Assembly: GCF_018343525.1 (NCBI RefSeq)
Contig: NZ_JAGYPH010000001.1
Location: 558,001-622,000, forward strand
Reading direction: 5' to 3'
Length of the DNA stretch: 64,000 nucleotides
Source of the DNA: Lederbergia citrea
GTDB lineage: Bacteria; Bacillota; Bacilli; Bacillales; Bacillaceae_C
The notes below the pieces were generated by a model. The model had not been told where the DNA came from. It did no database searches and saw only the letters and a list, made by a program, of their open reading frames with translations. The translations under genes were made by a program, and so were the position numbers. Below, piece by piece: positions 29,230 through 38,902 of this stretch. Position 1 is the stretch's first letter. Each line of letters opens with the position of its first letter.

Positions 29230-29736
29230 ATGGCTACTAAAAATAGAAATCGGAAAAATAATTCAAATAATAAGAAAAGATCTGAGTATAAAAGTCGTAA
29301 TTTATTATCCGGCTTTCTTTTTGGAGTTGGTTTAGTCGCCTTTTTAGACGAGGCTATCTTTCATCAGATACTACATTGGCATCATTTTTATGATAAGTCT
29401 ACGACTGATATTGGATTAGTCTCAGATGGTTTATTTCATGCTTTTAGTTGGTTTGCGACAATTGGGGGAGGATTTTTGTTCGCCGATCTTCAGCGACGAA
29501 ACATGTTGTGGCTCACGAAATGGTGGGGAGGCGTGTTACTTGGTGCAGGCACATTCCAGTTATACGACAACATAATACAACACAAATTAATGCGGATACA
29601 CCAGATTCGTTATGTAGATAATTTATTTGTCTACGACCTAATATGGAACATATCGGCTCTAATCATGATCATATTCGGTTTCAGCCTTGTTGTTCTTAGA
29701 CGAAATAAACAAGAATCTGGGAATGCCATCTCATGA
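29230..29736 (+). CDS. DUF2243 membrane protein
   Basis: 168 residues. A basic N-terminus (1-23) is followed by four predicted TM helices. The DUF2243 signature FLDEAIFHQILHWHHFYD (about 38-56) is His-rich, and other histidines (DGLFHAFSW, IIQHKLMRIHQIR) suggest metal or haem contact. Its stop overlaps the start of the CtaG-like gene (ATGA), a pairing often seen. It probably helps assembly of a haem-copper oxidase, an inference from the neighbour. Confidence 0.82.
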   Translation: MATKNRNRKNNSNNKKRSEYKSRNLLSGFLFGVGLVAFLDEAIFHQILHWHHFYDKSTTDIGLVSDGLFHAFSWFATIGGGFLFADLQRRNMLWLTKWWGGVLLGAGTFQLYDNIIQHKLMRIHQIRYVDNLFVYDLIWNISALIMIIFGFSLVVLRRNKQESGNAIS

Positions 29737-30544
29737 ACATTAATAACCTCATACATATAGAGGGAACCCACATTCATCATCTTATTGGTATACTACCACA
29801 GCTTCTTTTAGGTCTACCGTTTGTGTTAGCTTTGGTTTTGTATATCTTTGCCGTAGTGGTTTCCAGTAGGCGTCGAAGGCCATGGCCGATATACCGTACT
29901 GTTTGTTGGGCTTTAGGAGTTCACTTAGCGATTATTGCTGTTGTTGGTCCACTAGCGAATCGTGCCCATGCAGATTTCGTAGCGCACATGCTTGGTCATT
30001 TGTTTTTGGGGATGCTAGCGCCATTGCTAATGGTATTAGCTGCACCGATGACACTCGGGCTACGTACGCTAAGCGTTCCCTTAGCAAGAAGGCTTTCGAA
30101 GGTTCTAAGGAGCTGGCCATCGCGGATATTCACCCATCCCGTTGTTGCATCCCTCCTTAACATAGGGGGACTTTGGTTATTGTACATGACAAATCTGTAC
30201 TCACTTATGCAAGAAAATACCCTTCTGCATCTAATAGTGCATTTCCATGTATTCGTGGAAGCTATCTTTTTACAGTGTCAATGATCTATATTGATCCGAT
30301 ATCCCATCGGATCCCTTTTTTGAACCGTGCAATCGTATTAGTTATCGCTTTAGCTTGCCATGGTATTTTATCAAAGTACATCTACGCTCATCCACCTAAT
30401 GGGGTACAATTAGAACAAGCCGAGATTGGAGGCATGCTCATGTATTATGGTGGAGATGCCATCGACATTGTTCTTATTTATATACTTTGTTTACAATGGT
30501 TTAGATCAACCCGACCTCGAATAGAGCTATCTATGGAAAAGTAG
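29733..30544 (+). pseudogene. CtaG-like cytochrome c oxidase assembly protein gene, frameshifted
   Basis: The first frame (29733-~30260) encodes MLGHLFLGMLAPLLMVLAAPMTL and other caa3_CtaG-type blocks. Near 30258-30262 the frame is lost by one base; the second frame continues with GYLF-like SYLFTVSMIYIDPISHR to the C-terminus at 30544 with AEIGGMLMYYGGDAIDI. Restoring one base gives ~270 residues, the normal length. Frame 1 alone would stop after 183 residues. The rest of the gene is intact, so the mutation is recent, or a sequencing error. Confidence 0.82.
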
Positions 30545-30647
30545 TGAAGGGATCTATTATTTTCTTGCCTTTCGTTATTTTCAACTTTATCTCTTCATAA
30601 AAATTAGAATAAGCAACAATTTAAAAAAAGGAAAAAGGGGGAGAGGG

Positions 30648-31304
30648 ATGGACAAGTTATTAAAGAAAATCATATATTGGATTAGAATGACTGATGAAAA
30701 GGTTGTTATTGGAATCTCTGGACATGGTGCTGCTGGAAAAACAACATTTGCAAATAGGCTTCTAAAACTACTAAATCAAAATGAAGTGAATTATATTAAT
30801 ACAGATTCGTATATTGTTAGTTCGAACATACGAAAGCAAGCAATTATCGACTATACATATCAAAACGAAAATCATCGCTATAAAATGACGGCTTGCCATC
30901 CATCAGCGCATCATTTACCTTCTTTAGAAAGAGATGTTCAGATGGTTAGAGATGGTTTAGATTTTTATACGATAGATACACATTATATGAAAAGTAAGTT
31001 AATTTCTTCGGAAAACAAAGTTACGGTTGTAGAAGGAATGAGTGCTGCATTTATTAATCCGGATTTATTTGATTTGAAAATTTACTTCTATACAGATGGC
31101 GAAACAGAATTAATGAGAAGGTCGAGTCGTGATATTGTTGAAAGGGGAACCGATATCAATTATTTAAGGAAGTCTCACGAAGAACGTCGGATTCAGTACG
31201 AAGTGTTTATGCATCCCTACAGAAAGCGTTTTGATATTATTATCAAAACATCTGGTGAAACAATCTGGATAGAAAAAAATACATTTGAATTTACATGTAA
31301 GTAA
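30648..31304 (+). CDS. Uridine-kinase-like P-loop kinase
   Basis: 218 residues. The Walker A motif is G25-HGAAGKT (25-32). Downstream, NYINTDSYIVS and VVEGMSAAFINPDLFD match the substrate-binding and base-recognition parts of the uridine kinase/phosphoribulokinase family, and RRSSRDIVERGT the lid arginines. Probably phosphorylates a nucleoside or other small hydroxyl substrate. The ribosome site GGGGGAGAGGG lies very close to the ATG. Confidence 0.78.
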   Translation: MDKLLKKIIYWIRMTDEKVVIGISGHGAAGKTTFANRLLKLLNQNEVNYINTDSYIVSSNIRKQAIIDYTYQNENHRYKMTACHPSAHHLPSLERDVQMVRDGLDFYTIDTHYMKSKLISSENKVTVVEGMSAAFINPDLFDLKIYFYTDGETELMRRSSRDIVERGTDINYLRKSHEERRIQYEVFMHPYRKRFDIIIKTSGETIWIEKNTFEFTCK

Positions 31305-31364
31305 TTGCCAGAGATAATGGCGCAAAAGCTACGTTTATTAATTAAGAGTATGGAGATGGTTTAA

Positions 31365-31916
31365 ATGAAAAGAATTCCACTGAAAATGGTGAAAAAAGAT
31401 TTATTGAATATTCCCGAATATACGCTTCCAACTGGATTTCAAATTAGATTGTTTGAAAAAGGTGACGACCATATTTTGGCTAGAATTGAATCAAGTGTAG
31501 ATGAATTTAAAAATGAAATAGCTGCACTGGAACACTTCACTAAAGAATTCGGGTCACATATTGATGAAATGTCTAATCGTTGTCTATTCATTGAGAATGA
31601 ACATGGAGAAGCGATCGCAACAACAACAGCTTGGTATGGCGATTTAAATGGGGATGGCGAAATATCGGGTAGAATACATTGGGTAAGTGTAGTTCCCAAA
31701 TATCAAGGAAAGAAACTTTCAAAACCATTACTTAGTGCAGCTTTGAACATTTTGGCCCGTCACCATTCAAAAGCCTATCTAACATCCCAAACTACGAGTT
31801 ATCAAGCTATCAACATGTACTTAAACTACGGATTTGAACCTTACCTTACAGCTCCAAGCTGTTATGAAGCTTGGAGTTTGATGGAAAATACTTTAAACCG
31901 ACGAATATTATTGTAG
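31365..31916 (+). CDS. GNAT N-acetyltransferase
   Basis: 183 residues with an acetyl-CoA binding loop at VVPKYQGKKLSKPLL (about 107-121) and a C-terminal YLTSQTTSYQAINMYLNYGFEPY strand typical of GNAT enzymes. The N-terminal 90 residues are specific. Substrate unknown; aminoglycoside, peptide or polyamine acetylation cannot be separated by sequence. Start after GGAGATGG. Confidence 0.85.
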   Translation: MKRIPLKMVKKDLLNIPEYTLPTGFQIRLFEKGDDHILARIESSVDEFKNEIAALEHFTKEFGSHIDEMSNRCLFIENEHGEAIATTTAWYGDLNGDGEISGRIHWVSVVPKYQGKKLSKPLLSAALNILARHHSKAYLTSQTTSYQAINMYLNYGFEPYLTAPSCYEAWSLMENTLNRRILL

Positions 31917-32071
31917 CTTTAAATAAATATTATCCATTTTAAAATAGCTATAAAGGTAAAAAACGTTTGACTAATCAAAGTTGTTACAGCGAACTCAATT
32001 ATGAAGAATTCTATGATTTAAATGAAATTAGGGCATAAAGACACTACAAATAGATGGAGGATTAATCAATT

Positions 32072-32503
32072 ATGAACAATCATACAAAAATGAAAATATT
32101 AAAGCCGACTCATGAAGTATTTGAGGCCCTTGTAGATCCGGAAAAAATCGGGAAATTTTGGTTCTCATCAAGTTCCGAAAGATGGGAACAAGGCAAAACG
32201 ATCACATTGCGATATGACGAATACGATGCTCAAGGGGATATAAAAATATTAGAAGCAGAGAAAAATAAGAAAATCATATTTCAGTGGGGTGGAGATGGGG
32301 AAGGTCATATTGTAACGATTGCTCTTGAAGACGTGGAGAATTTAAGTACAATAATCGAGGTTTCTGAAGAAGGTTTTAATGAACAAGATGATGAATTTAT
32401 AAATCAACTGATAGATAATAAAGAAGGTTGGGTTTATATGTTAACTTGTTTAAAAGGTTATTTGGAATATGATGCTAACTTGAGAGCAGCTTTAGTTAAA
32501 TAA
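32072..32503 (+). CDS. SRPBCC/AHSA1-like domain protein
   Basis: 143-residue single-domain protein. The AHSA1 (Activator of Hsp90-like, START/SRPBCC) pattern is visible: PTHEVFEALVDPEKIGKFWFSSS at the N-terminus and GWVYMLTCLKGYLEYD near the end. These proteins bind hydrophobic ligands. No specific function can be given. Start after GGAGGATT. Confidence 0.82.
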   Translation: MNNHTKMKILKPTHEVFEALVDPEKIGKFWFSSSSERWEQGKTITLRYDEYDAQGDIKILEAEKNKKIIFQWGGDGEGHIVTIALEDVENLSTIIEVSEEGFNEQDDEFINQLIDNKEGWVYMLTCLKGYLEYDANLRAALVK

Positions 32504-32577
32504 CCTAACGATAATTTTTACATTAACAATTATATCTCTCGATAGAAATATTCGGTCGACACATAATACGAAATTGC

Positions 32578-32607
32578 AAAAGCCGGTATAATTGCCGGTT
32601 TCTTTTA
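32578..32607 (+). terminator. Terminator after SRPBCC gene
   Basis: A short GC-rich stem built on CCGG/CCGG with flanking A/T pairs, followed by TTTCTTTT. Confidence 0.6.
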
Positions 32608-32738
32608 TTTAATCGGACAATATGGATTGATATGATGTTTTTTTGATCATACCGAGTTCGTAAAACTTTAATTTCTTGTTTTATATTGGAGACCAGAAAA
32701 ATTTATTTACTGAAGAAATATAGAAGGGGTGATTTATT

Positions 32739-33320
32739 TTGATCGAAGATGTTGATACCTTTCCCGTACTTGAAACCAGTAGATTAGTATTAAGAAATAT
32801 TGTAAAAGGCGACGCACACAGCATATTAAGATATTTGTCCGATAAAGAGGTAATGAAATATTATGGTTTGGAACCTTATAAAACAATAAATGATGCTTTA
32901 GATGAGATATCTTGGTATCAATCGATATTAAATGAAAAAACCGGAATAAGATGGGGCATTACTATAAAAGGGGAAGATGAGGTTATTGGTAGTTGTGGCT
33001 TTCTTAAGATGATTCCACAGCATTATAGAACTGAAATTGGATATGAGTTAAATAAAAGTTATTGGGGGCAAGGAATAGCAAGCGAGGCTATGGAAGCTGT
33101 AATAAGGTACGGTTTCGAACATTTAAAATTACAAAGGATAGAGGCGTTAATTGAACCGCCTAATATACCGTCATACAAGTTAGCAGAAAAACAGGGATTT
33201 ATTAGGGAAGGGCTATTGAGAAATTATGAGTTTACTCGTGGTAAATTTGATGACTTATATATGTATTCATTGTTAAAGCAAGACTTTGAAAAACTAGAAA
33301 AAGGGATATTAAGTCTTTAG
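32739..33320 (+). CDS. RimJ/RimL-type GNAT acetyltransferase
   Basis: 193 residues. It has the N-terminal LETSRLVLRNIVKGD typical of the RimJ/RimL branch, the acetyl-CoA loop YWGQGIASEAMEAV, and KLQRIEALIEPPNIPSYKLAEKQGF. It probably acetylates a protein N-terminus or a small amine. It starts with TTG after AGAAGGGGTGA. A perfect 15-bp hairpin follows the stop. Confidence 0.88.
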   Translation: MIEDVDTFPVLETSRLVLRNIVKGDAHSILRYLSDKEVMKYYGLEPYKTINDALDEISWYQSILNEKTGIRWGITIKGEDEVIGSCGFLKMIPQHYRTEIGYELNKSYWGQGIASEAMEAVIRYGFEHLKLQRIEALIEPPNIPSYKLAEKQGFIREGLLRNYEFTRGKFDDLYMYSLLKQDFEKLEKGILSL

Positions 33321-33322
33321 AA

Positions 33323-33361
33323 AATACGCATATGCTAAATAAGAAATAGCATATGCGTATT
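33323..33361. terminator. Perfect 15-bp hairpin after GNAT gene
   Basis: AATACGCATATGCTA and its exact complement (33347-33361) flank a 9-nt loop. No long T tract follows, so it may act as a weak terminator or stabilise the 3' end. Confidence 0.65.
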
Positions 33362-33467
33362 ATTGGAGGTGTCAGTGGTGAAAGAAAACTGATGGTAAGT
33401 TTACGACTTAAAAACCCTTAATAGCTTGGAAGGGTGTCTATTTTCTCCCTTCCTTATAGACAGCCAC

Positions 33468-34010
33468 TCAAATGGTATTCTCAGCTTTGTATTCCTCAAC
33501 ATATTCTTCGTAGTCTAATACTTCAATAACATTCGACCAATGTAGGACTGTTCCAACAAAATCTTTAATGTCCAATCCTTGCATTTCGTATGTTTCATCT
33601 GTATTAACTGTTCCTGTTGCATTCTCAATAAAAGTCACTTTGTATCCTCTATCAAATGCAGAAATAGCCGTAAACATACAACAAAACTCGGTGTTAAAAC
33701 CGGTAATAAAAAGATGATTTACACCTAATTTTTCTAATGTGTTAGAGAGTTCAGTATTGAAGAATGAACTTGGCGTTTGTTTTTCAAGTACATAGTCAGC
33801 ATAGTCTTTCAGTGAACTATGTAGTTCAGAACCAACAGAACCCTTATAAAGCGGACTTTCTTCTGTATCATCTAAATGCCTCATAAAGATTACAGGCCTA
33901 TTACTATCTTTGAAATCCTTAATCACATTTTCCATCAATGAAAGTTCTTCTTTAAAATCACCAAAATTAACAATACCGTTTTGCACATCAATTACTAAAA
34001 GTGCTTTCAT
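33468..34010 (-). CDS. Isochorismatase-fold cysteine hydrolase
   Basis: 180 residues. The catalytic triad D8 (LLVIDVQNG), K77 (EKQTPSSF) and C110 (TEFCC) is intact, as in the nicotinamidase/isochorismatase superfamily. It hydrolyses an amide or ether bond of a small molecule. It differs from the other copy at 43469 in length and sequence. Confidence 0.88.
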   Translation of the reverse strand: MKALLVIDVQNGIVNFGDFKEELSLMENVIKDFKDSNRPVIFMRHLDDTEESPLYKGSVGSELHSSLKDYADYVLEKQTPSSFFNTELSNTLEKLGVNHLFITGFNTEFCCMFTAISAFDRGYKVTFIENATGTVNTDETYEMQGLDIKDFVGTVLHWSNVIEVLDYEEYVEEYKAENTI

Positions 34011-34188
34011 TTTTTCACCTACCTATTTATCGTAATAGGTAGACACTTCTATATCCTTGTTTGGATTTCCTGCAAAACTTATGCAATTATGTAACCTAAA
34101 GCATTTTGAGTGCTGAATTTTTCCCAACGATTTAATGAAATTGGTGGCGTTTTGATATGTTTATAGGAGATAAGAGGGAGGGGTTGGA

Positions 34189-34734
34189 GTGATTAATGTT
34201 GAAATTAGAAGGCCAACAGCTGAGAACATTAAAGAGTTACATTATTTTTTTAGGATAGTGATAAAAGATACATTTTCTAAAGAAGGTATCGGAAATAAAT
34301 TGGATGATATAGAAGATGAAATCAATGATAAGAAAAAATACTTAGAAAGTGATTTTGAAAGCAATGGGGAGAAACGATATTTTTTAATTGCTTTAGATAA
34401 TGATAAAATTATTGGTTCAATCGAATGTGGTCCTGCAAGTGAGCTCATATGCAAATGTACAAACAATGCTTTCAATAATCTAATGGAGGTTGGTACAGTA
34501 TTTGTTCATCCCGACTACCAGAGGAATGGGGTAGGTAATTTGCTATTAAATACAATGTATTTTACTTTGCAGCGAAAGGGAATAGAAGAATTTTGTTTAG
34601 ATAGCGGGTATGTTCGGGCACAAAAAATCTGGAAAAAGAAATTTGGAGATCCTGATTATTTGTTAAAGGATTATTGGGGTGAAGGATTCGACTATATGGT
34701 TTGGAGAATCAAGGTTAATGATTTAATTAAATAG
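34189..34734 (+). CDS. GNAT N-acetyltransferase
   Basis: 181 residues. The acetyl-CoA loop is VHPDYQRNGVGNLLLNTM (about 105-122). The N-terminal part includes an unusual Cys pair in IECGPASELICKC. Substrate unknown. It starts with GTG after AGAGGGAGGGG. The divergent isochorismatase gene lies 178 bp upstream. Confidence 0.86.
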   Translation: MINVEIRRPTAENIKELHYFFRIVIKDTFSKEGIGNKLDDIEDEINDKKKYLESDFESNGEKRYFLIALDNDKIIGSIECGPASELICKCTNNAFNNLMEVGTVFVHPDYQRNGVGNLLLNTMYFTLQRKGIEEFCLDSGYVRAQKIWKKKFGDPDYLLKDYWGEGFDYMVWRIKVNDLIK

Positions 34735-34910
34735 GATTGTTTGCACCTGGTAAGAATTTTTCTTTTTGCTCTTGTTGAAGTTGTAAAACTCCAATCATTT
34801 TACACTATTAAATTGCCATATTGTTTAATAAGAAAAAGCCGATTTATGTTGAGTATGTTATGGTTATTTTCCAACTAATTAGATACCTAAATCAATATAA
34901 ATATAGATAG

Positions 34911-35456
34911 TTAGCGGATTAATCTACTTCCTAAAAGATTACCTATAAGAAAAATTGGTACCATTAAAATACTAAATGGAATACTTTCGAATATTAATTG
35001 TCCGTCAATGAGATTCAATTCAAACAACCAGTAATAGGTAAGAAGAGAATAAGGAATTACGATCACCAACGCCGTTATGACACCAGGTGTATAACCTCGG
35101 AAAATGACAGTTTGGCCAATATGAGAAAATGTTTGCAGAAAAAATACATTTAATACAGCAGTAAATAAAAGAAAGTTTCCCCCAATAGGAAGATGGTAGG
35201 CGGTCATAAATGTGATAAATGATATTATAAGTAAAATCCATACAGCAGTAATTGAAAGCTGGGCAGATTTCATACCCAATTTTTTCTTAATGGTTAACGC
35301 AAGTCTTTCGAGAACAGTTTTCGGAACTCTGTTTTTGTACTTGGTCATAAAATTCTCAACTGTTATGATCTCTTCTAAGTCATGGAACATAAAAATGATA
35401 GGGAACAACCAAATAACTGTTTCAATATAGAAAAATCCATGTGATGCCTCTAGCAT
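34911..35456 (-). CDS. HXXEE-domain membrane protein
   Basis: 181 residues. It carries the diagnostic HDLEE motif (about 25-29) in FMFHDLEEIITVENF and about 4-5 TM helices. HXXEE proteins are of unknown function; the conserved His/Glu may bind a metal. It starts after AGGAGGAAA. Confidence 0.82.
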   Translation of the reverse strand: MLEASHGFFYIETVIWLFPIIFMFHDLEEIITVENFMTKYKNRVPKTVLERLALTIKKKLGMKSAQLSITAVWILLIISFITFMTAYHLPIGGNFLLFTAVLNVFFLQTFSHIGQTVIFRGYTPGVITALVIVIPYSLLTYYWLFELNLIDGQLIFESIPFSILMVPIFLIGNLLGSRLIR

Positions 35457-35704
35457 ATTTTCCTCCTGCTTATTGGGGATATTTTCAGTATGATCATAGA
35501 TTGGTTTATAAAGTCTTATTATTAATCATATATTGTCAAAGAAAAAATATGCTATTTTTTTATGATTTTGACATGTGATTCATCAAAATTGAGATTTTCC
35601 ATTACGGGGTTCAGCTGTGATACAAGTAATTTTTGGTCATAAATATTATTAACCAATACCAATAGTTTGTAGACCGCGATAATTATACAAAAAAGGACAA
35701 TAGC

Positions 35705-36346
35705 ATGGCAGATCAGATACCAGATAAAAACCTATTTATGATGTGTCAAACATTGAATACAGATGCTCTTAGAAAACTGCCTAAAGGTTTTCATGTACGT
35801 TATTGCAGAAAAAACGAGTTGGATATATGGAAAGCAATGCATTTTAATACCCCGGAAATCGCAATGAAATACTACGATTTTATGACGGACTATTTCAATT
35901 CTGTTTATTTACCGAAGAAAGATTTGTTTTATCAAAGCTGTCTGTTTATTTGCAATAAGTTTGATAAGCCTGTAGGAACATGCTTTGTGTGGAAGTCGTA
36001 CAACACAATCCATACTTTGCATTGGTTTAAGGTCTTGAAAGAATATGAGGGAATAGGTATAGGTAGGGCGCTACTTTCAATTGTTATGGAAAGACTGTCA
36101 CAAGACGAATATCCGGTATTTCTTCATACCCAACCATCAAGTTACCGAGCTATCAAATTATATTCTGATTTTGGATTTCACTTATTATCAGATCCGGTAA
36201 TAGGCAATAGAAAAAATGATTTAGAAGATTGTTTGCCTATATTGGAAAAATTTATGCCGGAGTCTGATTTTAAAAAACTGCGGATTGTTCGAGCACCCAA
36301 ATTTTTTCTGGACGCAGTCTGCAGTACAAATACAAGCGAATTTTAA
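35705..36346 (+). CDS. GNAT acetyltransferase, longer type
   Basis: 213 residues. The GNAT core spans about 28-170 with KEYEGIGIGRALLSIVM as the acetyl-CoA loop and LHTQPSSYRAIKLYSDFGFHL. An N-terminal extension and a C-terminal tail make it longer than simple GNATs. AAGGAC lies 9 nt before the ATG. A terminator follows. Confidence 0.78.
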   Translation: MADQIPDKNLFMMCQTLNTDALRKLPKGFHVRYCRKNELDIWKAMHFNTPEIAMKYYDFMTDYFNSVYLPKKDLFYQSCLFICNKFDKPVGTCFVWKSYNTIHTLHWFKVLKEYEGIGIGRALLSIVMERLSQDEYPVFLHTQPSSYRAIKLYSDFGFHLLSDPVIGNRKNDLEDCLPILEKFMPESDFKKLRIVRAPKFFLDAVCSTNTSEF

Positions 36347-36416
36347 CTGCCTGAAGCAACCATTGGCGAGCGTAAAGTAATCTATTTTTATAACTAATCT
36401 AATTTAAAATAGCAAT

Positions 36417-36452
36417 AGCGCGTTTTTAATCAAAAAAACGCGCTTTTCTTTT
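36417..36452 (+). terminator. Terminator after GNAT gene at 35705
   Basis: AGCGCGTTTTT and AAAAACGCGCT pair; the 3' arm runs into TTTCTTTTTG. Confidence 0.85.
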
Positions 36453-36525
36453 TGTTCGTTTGAGCATGAAGGGATGGAGGGCGATTGGGGGCAAGGGTTA
36501 ATTAAGTTACAAACAAAATCGATTA

Positions 36526-37296
36526 TCATAACGCGTTTTTATCTCTTGTTTTCACTAAAACATATGCATTAATCCAGGCAGTGATTGGAATAATCAATGC
36601 TACACCAATGCCGGCACTGAGTATATTGATCATTTCAGCACTAAATACTTTGGAATTTACAATTTCTCCAAAAGAATAAGATAAATCTTTAAACCATATA
36701 AGTAATCCCAGATAGCTCCCAAAGAAGGCGAAAAATAACGTATTCGTATCCGTACCTAAAATATCTCTGCCGATACTTAATCCAGACGTGAATAAATCTT
36801 TCCTGCTAATGAATGGATGATGATTAAATATTTCGCGCATGGAAGAAGCAATAGAAATAGCTACATCTACAATCGAACCGATTGCACTCATAATGATCAC
36901 GGCAGCTCCAATTTTAACAAAATCTACTCCAATAAAAAGGGAAAACATGCTTAGTTCCTCGATTTCTTCTTCACCAAATCCTTGGATCATCGCTTTCTTT
37001 GTCATGATGACTATAAAAAAGAGTAAAATGACAATTGTTGTCATAGTTGAAATGAAAGCTGTCTTTGTTTTACTGTTCACTCCATTAATATAAAACAGAT
37101 TAATACAACTAACCGCTGTACATGCAATGAAGGTTAAGATAATCGGATTAGCATTTGGAATTGTCATAATAACTATGGTAATGAGGAGCACACCAAAGTT
37201 TAGAAATAAAGCAAAAAAAGATCGTGCTCCTTTTTTGCCACCGATAAGTACCATTAATATAAATAAAATCGCTGCTAGACACACTAATACATTCAT
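36526..37296 (-). CDS. YibE/F-like membrane protein, shorter partner
   Basis: 256 residues, about seven TM helices, YibE/YibF family (PF07907-type): SAIGSIVDVAISIASSMREI and SGLSIGRDILGTDTNTLFFAFFG are recognisable. It overlaps the preceding gene by 4 nt (ATGA), so both form a complex or tandem. Transport of an unknown substrate is likely. Family function is not established. Confidence 0.85.
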   Translation of the reverse strand: MNVLVCLAAILFILMVLIGGKKGARSFFALFLNFGVLLITIVIMTIPNANPIILTFIACTAVSCINLFYINGVNSKTKTAFISTMTTIVILLFFIVIMTKKAMIQGFGEEEIEELSMFSLFIGVDFVKIGAAVIIMSAIGSIVDVAISIASSMREIFNHHPFISRKDLFTSGLSIGRDILGTDTNTLFFAFFGSYLGLLIWFKDLSYSFGEIVNSKVFSAEMINILSAGIGVALIIPITAWINAYVLVKTRDKNAL

Positions 37297-38432
37297 CTTC
37301 TTGCCCTCTTTCGATTAACAAAAAAAATAGAAGTATATAGGCTTATTGGAATAGTTAGCACAATTCCAATACCACCAGCTAAGGCACGAGCCAATTCCAG
37401 TGAAATATTCATGGAAAGAGTAAACGCCAATGGAGAACCGTTGTTTAAATATAAAATAAGCATTGGAATGGAGCCGCTAATATATACAAAAAATAAAATG
37501 TTTGTCATTGTTCCCATAATATCTTTTCCAATGTCCATTCCAGATGTTTTAAGTGCTTTTACTGATATGTTGATATTCTTTTCATATAGTCCAAAGATAG
37601 AAGAAGACATGGTAATGGCTACATCCATTACGCCTCCTAAAGACCCTAGGAATAACCCTGCAATAAATACAATTTTATAGGGACGTGTTAGATATTGCAT
37701 TTCTTCATAGCGAAGTCCATTTTCGGAAGTTACCCATATAACAAGATAAGCAATTAGCAGCGAAATAAAAGTCCCTAACAGGGTCGCTCCTATAGCTGCA
37801 TAAGTTTTTTCATTAAAACCGTTAATGAGTAACAAAGAAATGACAGTAAATAAAACCGCGCTAATACTACATATCAATAACAAATTAATGTCCGAGTTAT
37901 TTACATACACATCCAGCGCATAGGATAACAAAGCGGCATTGACAGCCAAACTTATAATAGAAAAAAGCCCTTGCTTTTTTCCAACGAAAAGTAAAGTGAA
38001 GATAAAAATCAAAGCTATTATTAAAATATATTTATCACGTTTTACCTCTTTTATGGAGCCAGTTAAATCTGTATTTTTCTCTGTGTTCTTGTTAATAGAA
38101 ACAAATAATTCATTTCCAACATGGTATTCTTGATCATATGCTCCGGACGATGAATACTCATTAATTAAATAGATAAGCTCCCCTTTTTTCTCACCGTTTT
38201 TCAATTTGGCTATTATTCGCTGAGTGAATAGCTGATCTTTGTTATTAAATATATCAGTTATTTGATTTGTATCTTCCAGATCTGTTTTGATAACTTCAGC
38301 GATTGGACGATCGTAGAATGAATAATTGTGATTAACAAATAAAACAGAGGACGCAAAGCAAAGTGTTATTATTATGTAAAATAAAATTTGTTTGAAAGTC
38401 ATTTGCTTTATTTTGTTTACGATCACATTCAA
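37293..38432 (-). CDS. YibE/F-like membrane protein with extracytoplasmic domain
   Basis: About 379 residues. TM1 is near the start, then an extracytoplasmic domain (~30-140), then about seven TM helices with LGSLGGVMDVAITMSSSIFGLYEKN and SGMDIGKDIMGTMTNILFFVYISG, the YibE/F core. I start at the TTG 8 nt after GGAGATGGAGG (38432); an ATG 33 nt further upstream is open but overlaps the ribosome site. First gene of the yibFE-like pair. Confidence 0.82.
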   Translation of the reverse strand: MNVIVNKIKQMTFKQILFYIIITLCFASSVLFVNHNYSFYDRPIAEVIKTDLEDTNQITDIFNNKDQLFTQRIIAKLKNGEKKGELIYLINEYSSSGAYDQEYHVGNELFVSINKNTEKNTDLTGSIKEVKRDKYILIIALIFIFTLLFVGKKQGLFSIISLAVNAALLSYALDVYVNNSDINLLLICSISAVLFTVISLLLINGFNEKTYAAIGATLLGTFISLLIAYLVIWVTSENGLRYEEMQYLTRPYKIVFIAGLFLGSLGGVMDVAITMSSSIFGLYEKNINISVKALKTSGMDIGKDIMGTMTNILFFVYISGSIPMLILYLNNGSPLAFTLSMNISLELARALAGGIGIVLTIPISLYTSIFFVNRKRARR

Positions 38433-38465
38433 AAAAAAAACCTCCATCTCCAGGATGGATTCCAA

Positions 38466-38902
38466 TGTATAAAAGGTAAATTTATCGATTTTAGAGCGTA
38501 ATCAATTTCAAAAATACATTGTTCCTGGAAGCAGAATAGGTGCCTTACCTGGCGAGTTCCTTTCACAGAACTAAGGAGAACCTCTCTTAATTCGTCATTA
38601 CGATGATGTTAATTTTAAGCATAAGTCTACCACTTTATAGGATGAAAACAAAATAAAAACGATTAAGCTTTTTTCTAGTGGATAGAGATTTAACAACCTC
38701 AATGCATCAGACATTTCCGATGTCTAATTACAGGTAAAAGTGTAGAAAAGGCAAGCGAATGAGAAATTCGCTTGCCTTTTGTCTGCATTTCGGGACAATC
38801 TTGAAAAAAAAATTAAATGAAGAGAACAAAACTGTTGAAAATCTACCCGGTTGGGTTCATGTTCCCCAAAGTGAAACCGCGTACTAATTGATTTTGTACC
38901 TG
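38466..38902. other. 437-bp intergenic region with leader and one hairpin
   Basis: It holds the upstream region of the YibE/F pair, including a possible folded leader (38520-38610, minus strand), and a strong hairpin at 38746-38784 near the end of the lipoprotein operon. No ORF with a ribosome site is visible. Confidence 0.5.
38746..38784. terminator. Bidirectional terminator
   Basis: AAAAGGCAAGCGAAT and its complement form a perfect 15-bp stem with a 5-nt loop and A/T tracts on each side. It would end the minus-strand response regulator/kinase/lipoprotein transcript, about 120 bp past its last stop. Confidence 0.82.

Noticed and set aside
30255..30265. Programmed frameshift in the CtaG-like gene
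   Set aside because: No slippery heptamer or downstream structure is apparent; simple loss of one base explains it.
38520..38610. Known riboswitch (SAM, ykkC, yybP-ykoY, M-box) before the YibE/F pair
   Set aside because: None of the class-specific conserved cores is present; only a loose fold remains, listed as a low-interest finding.
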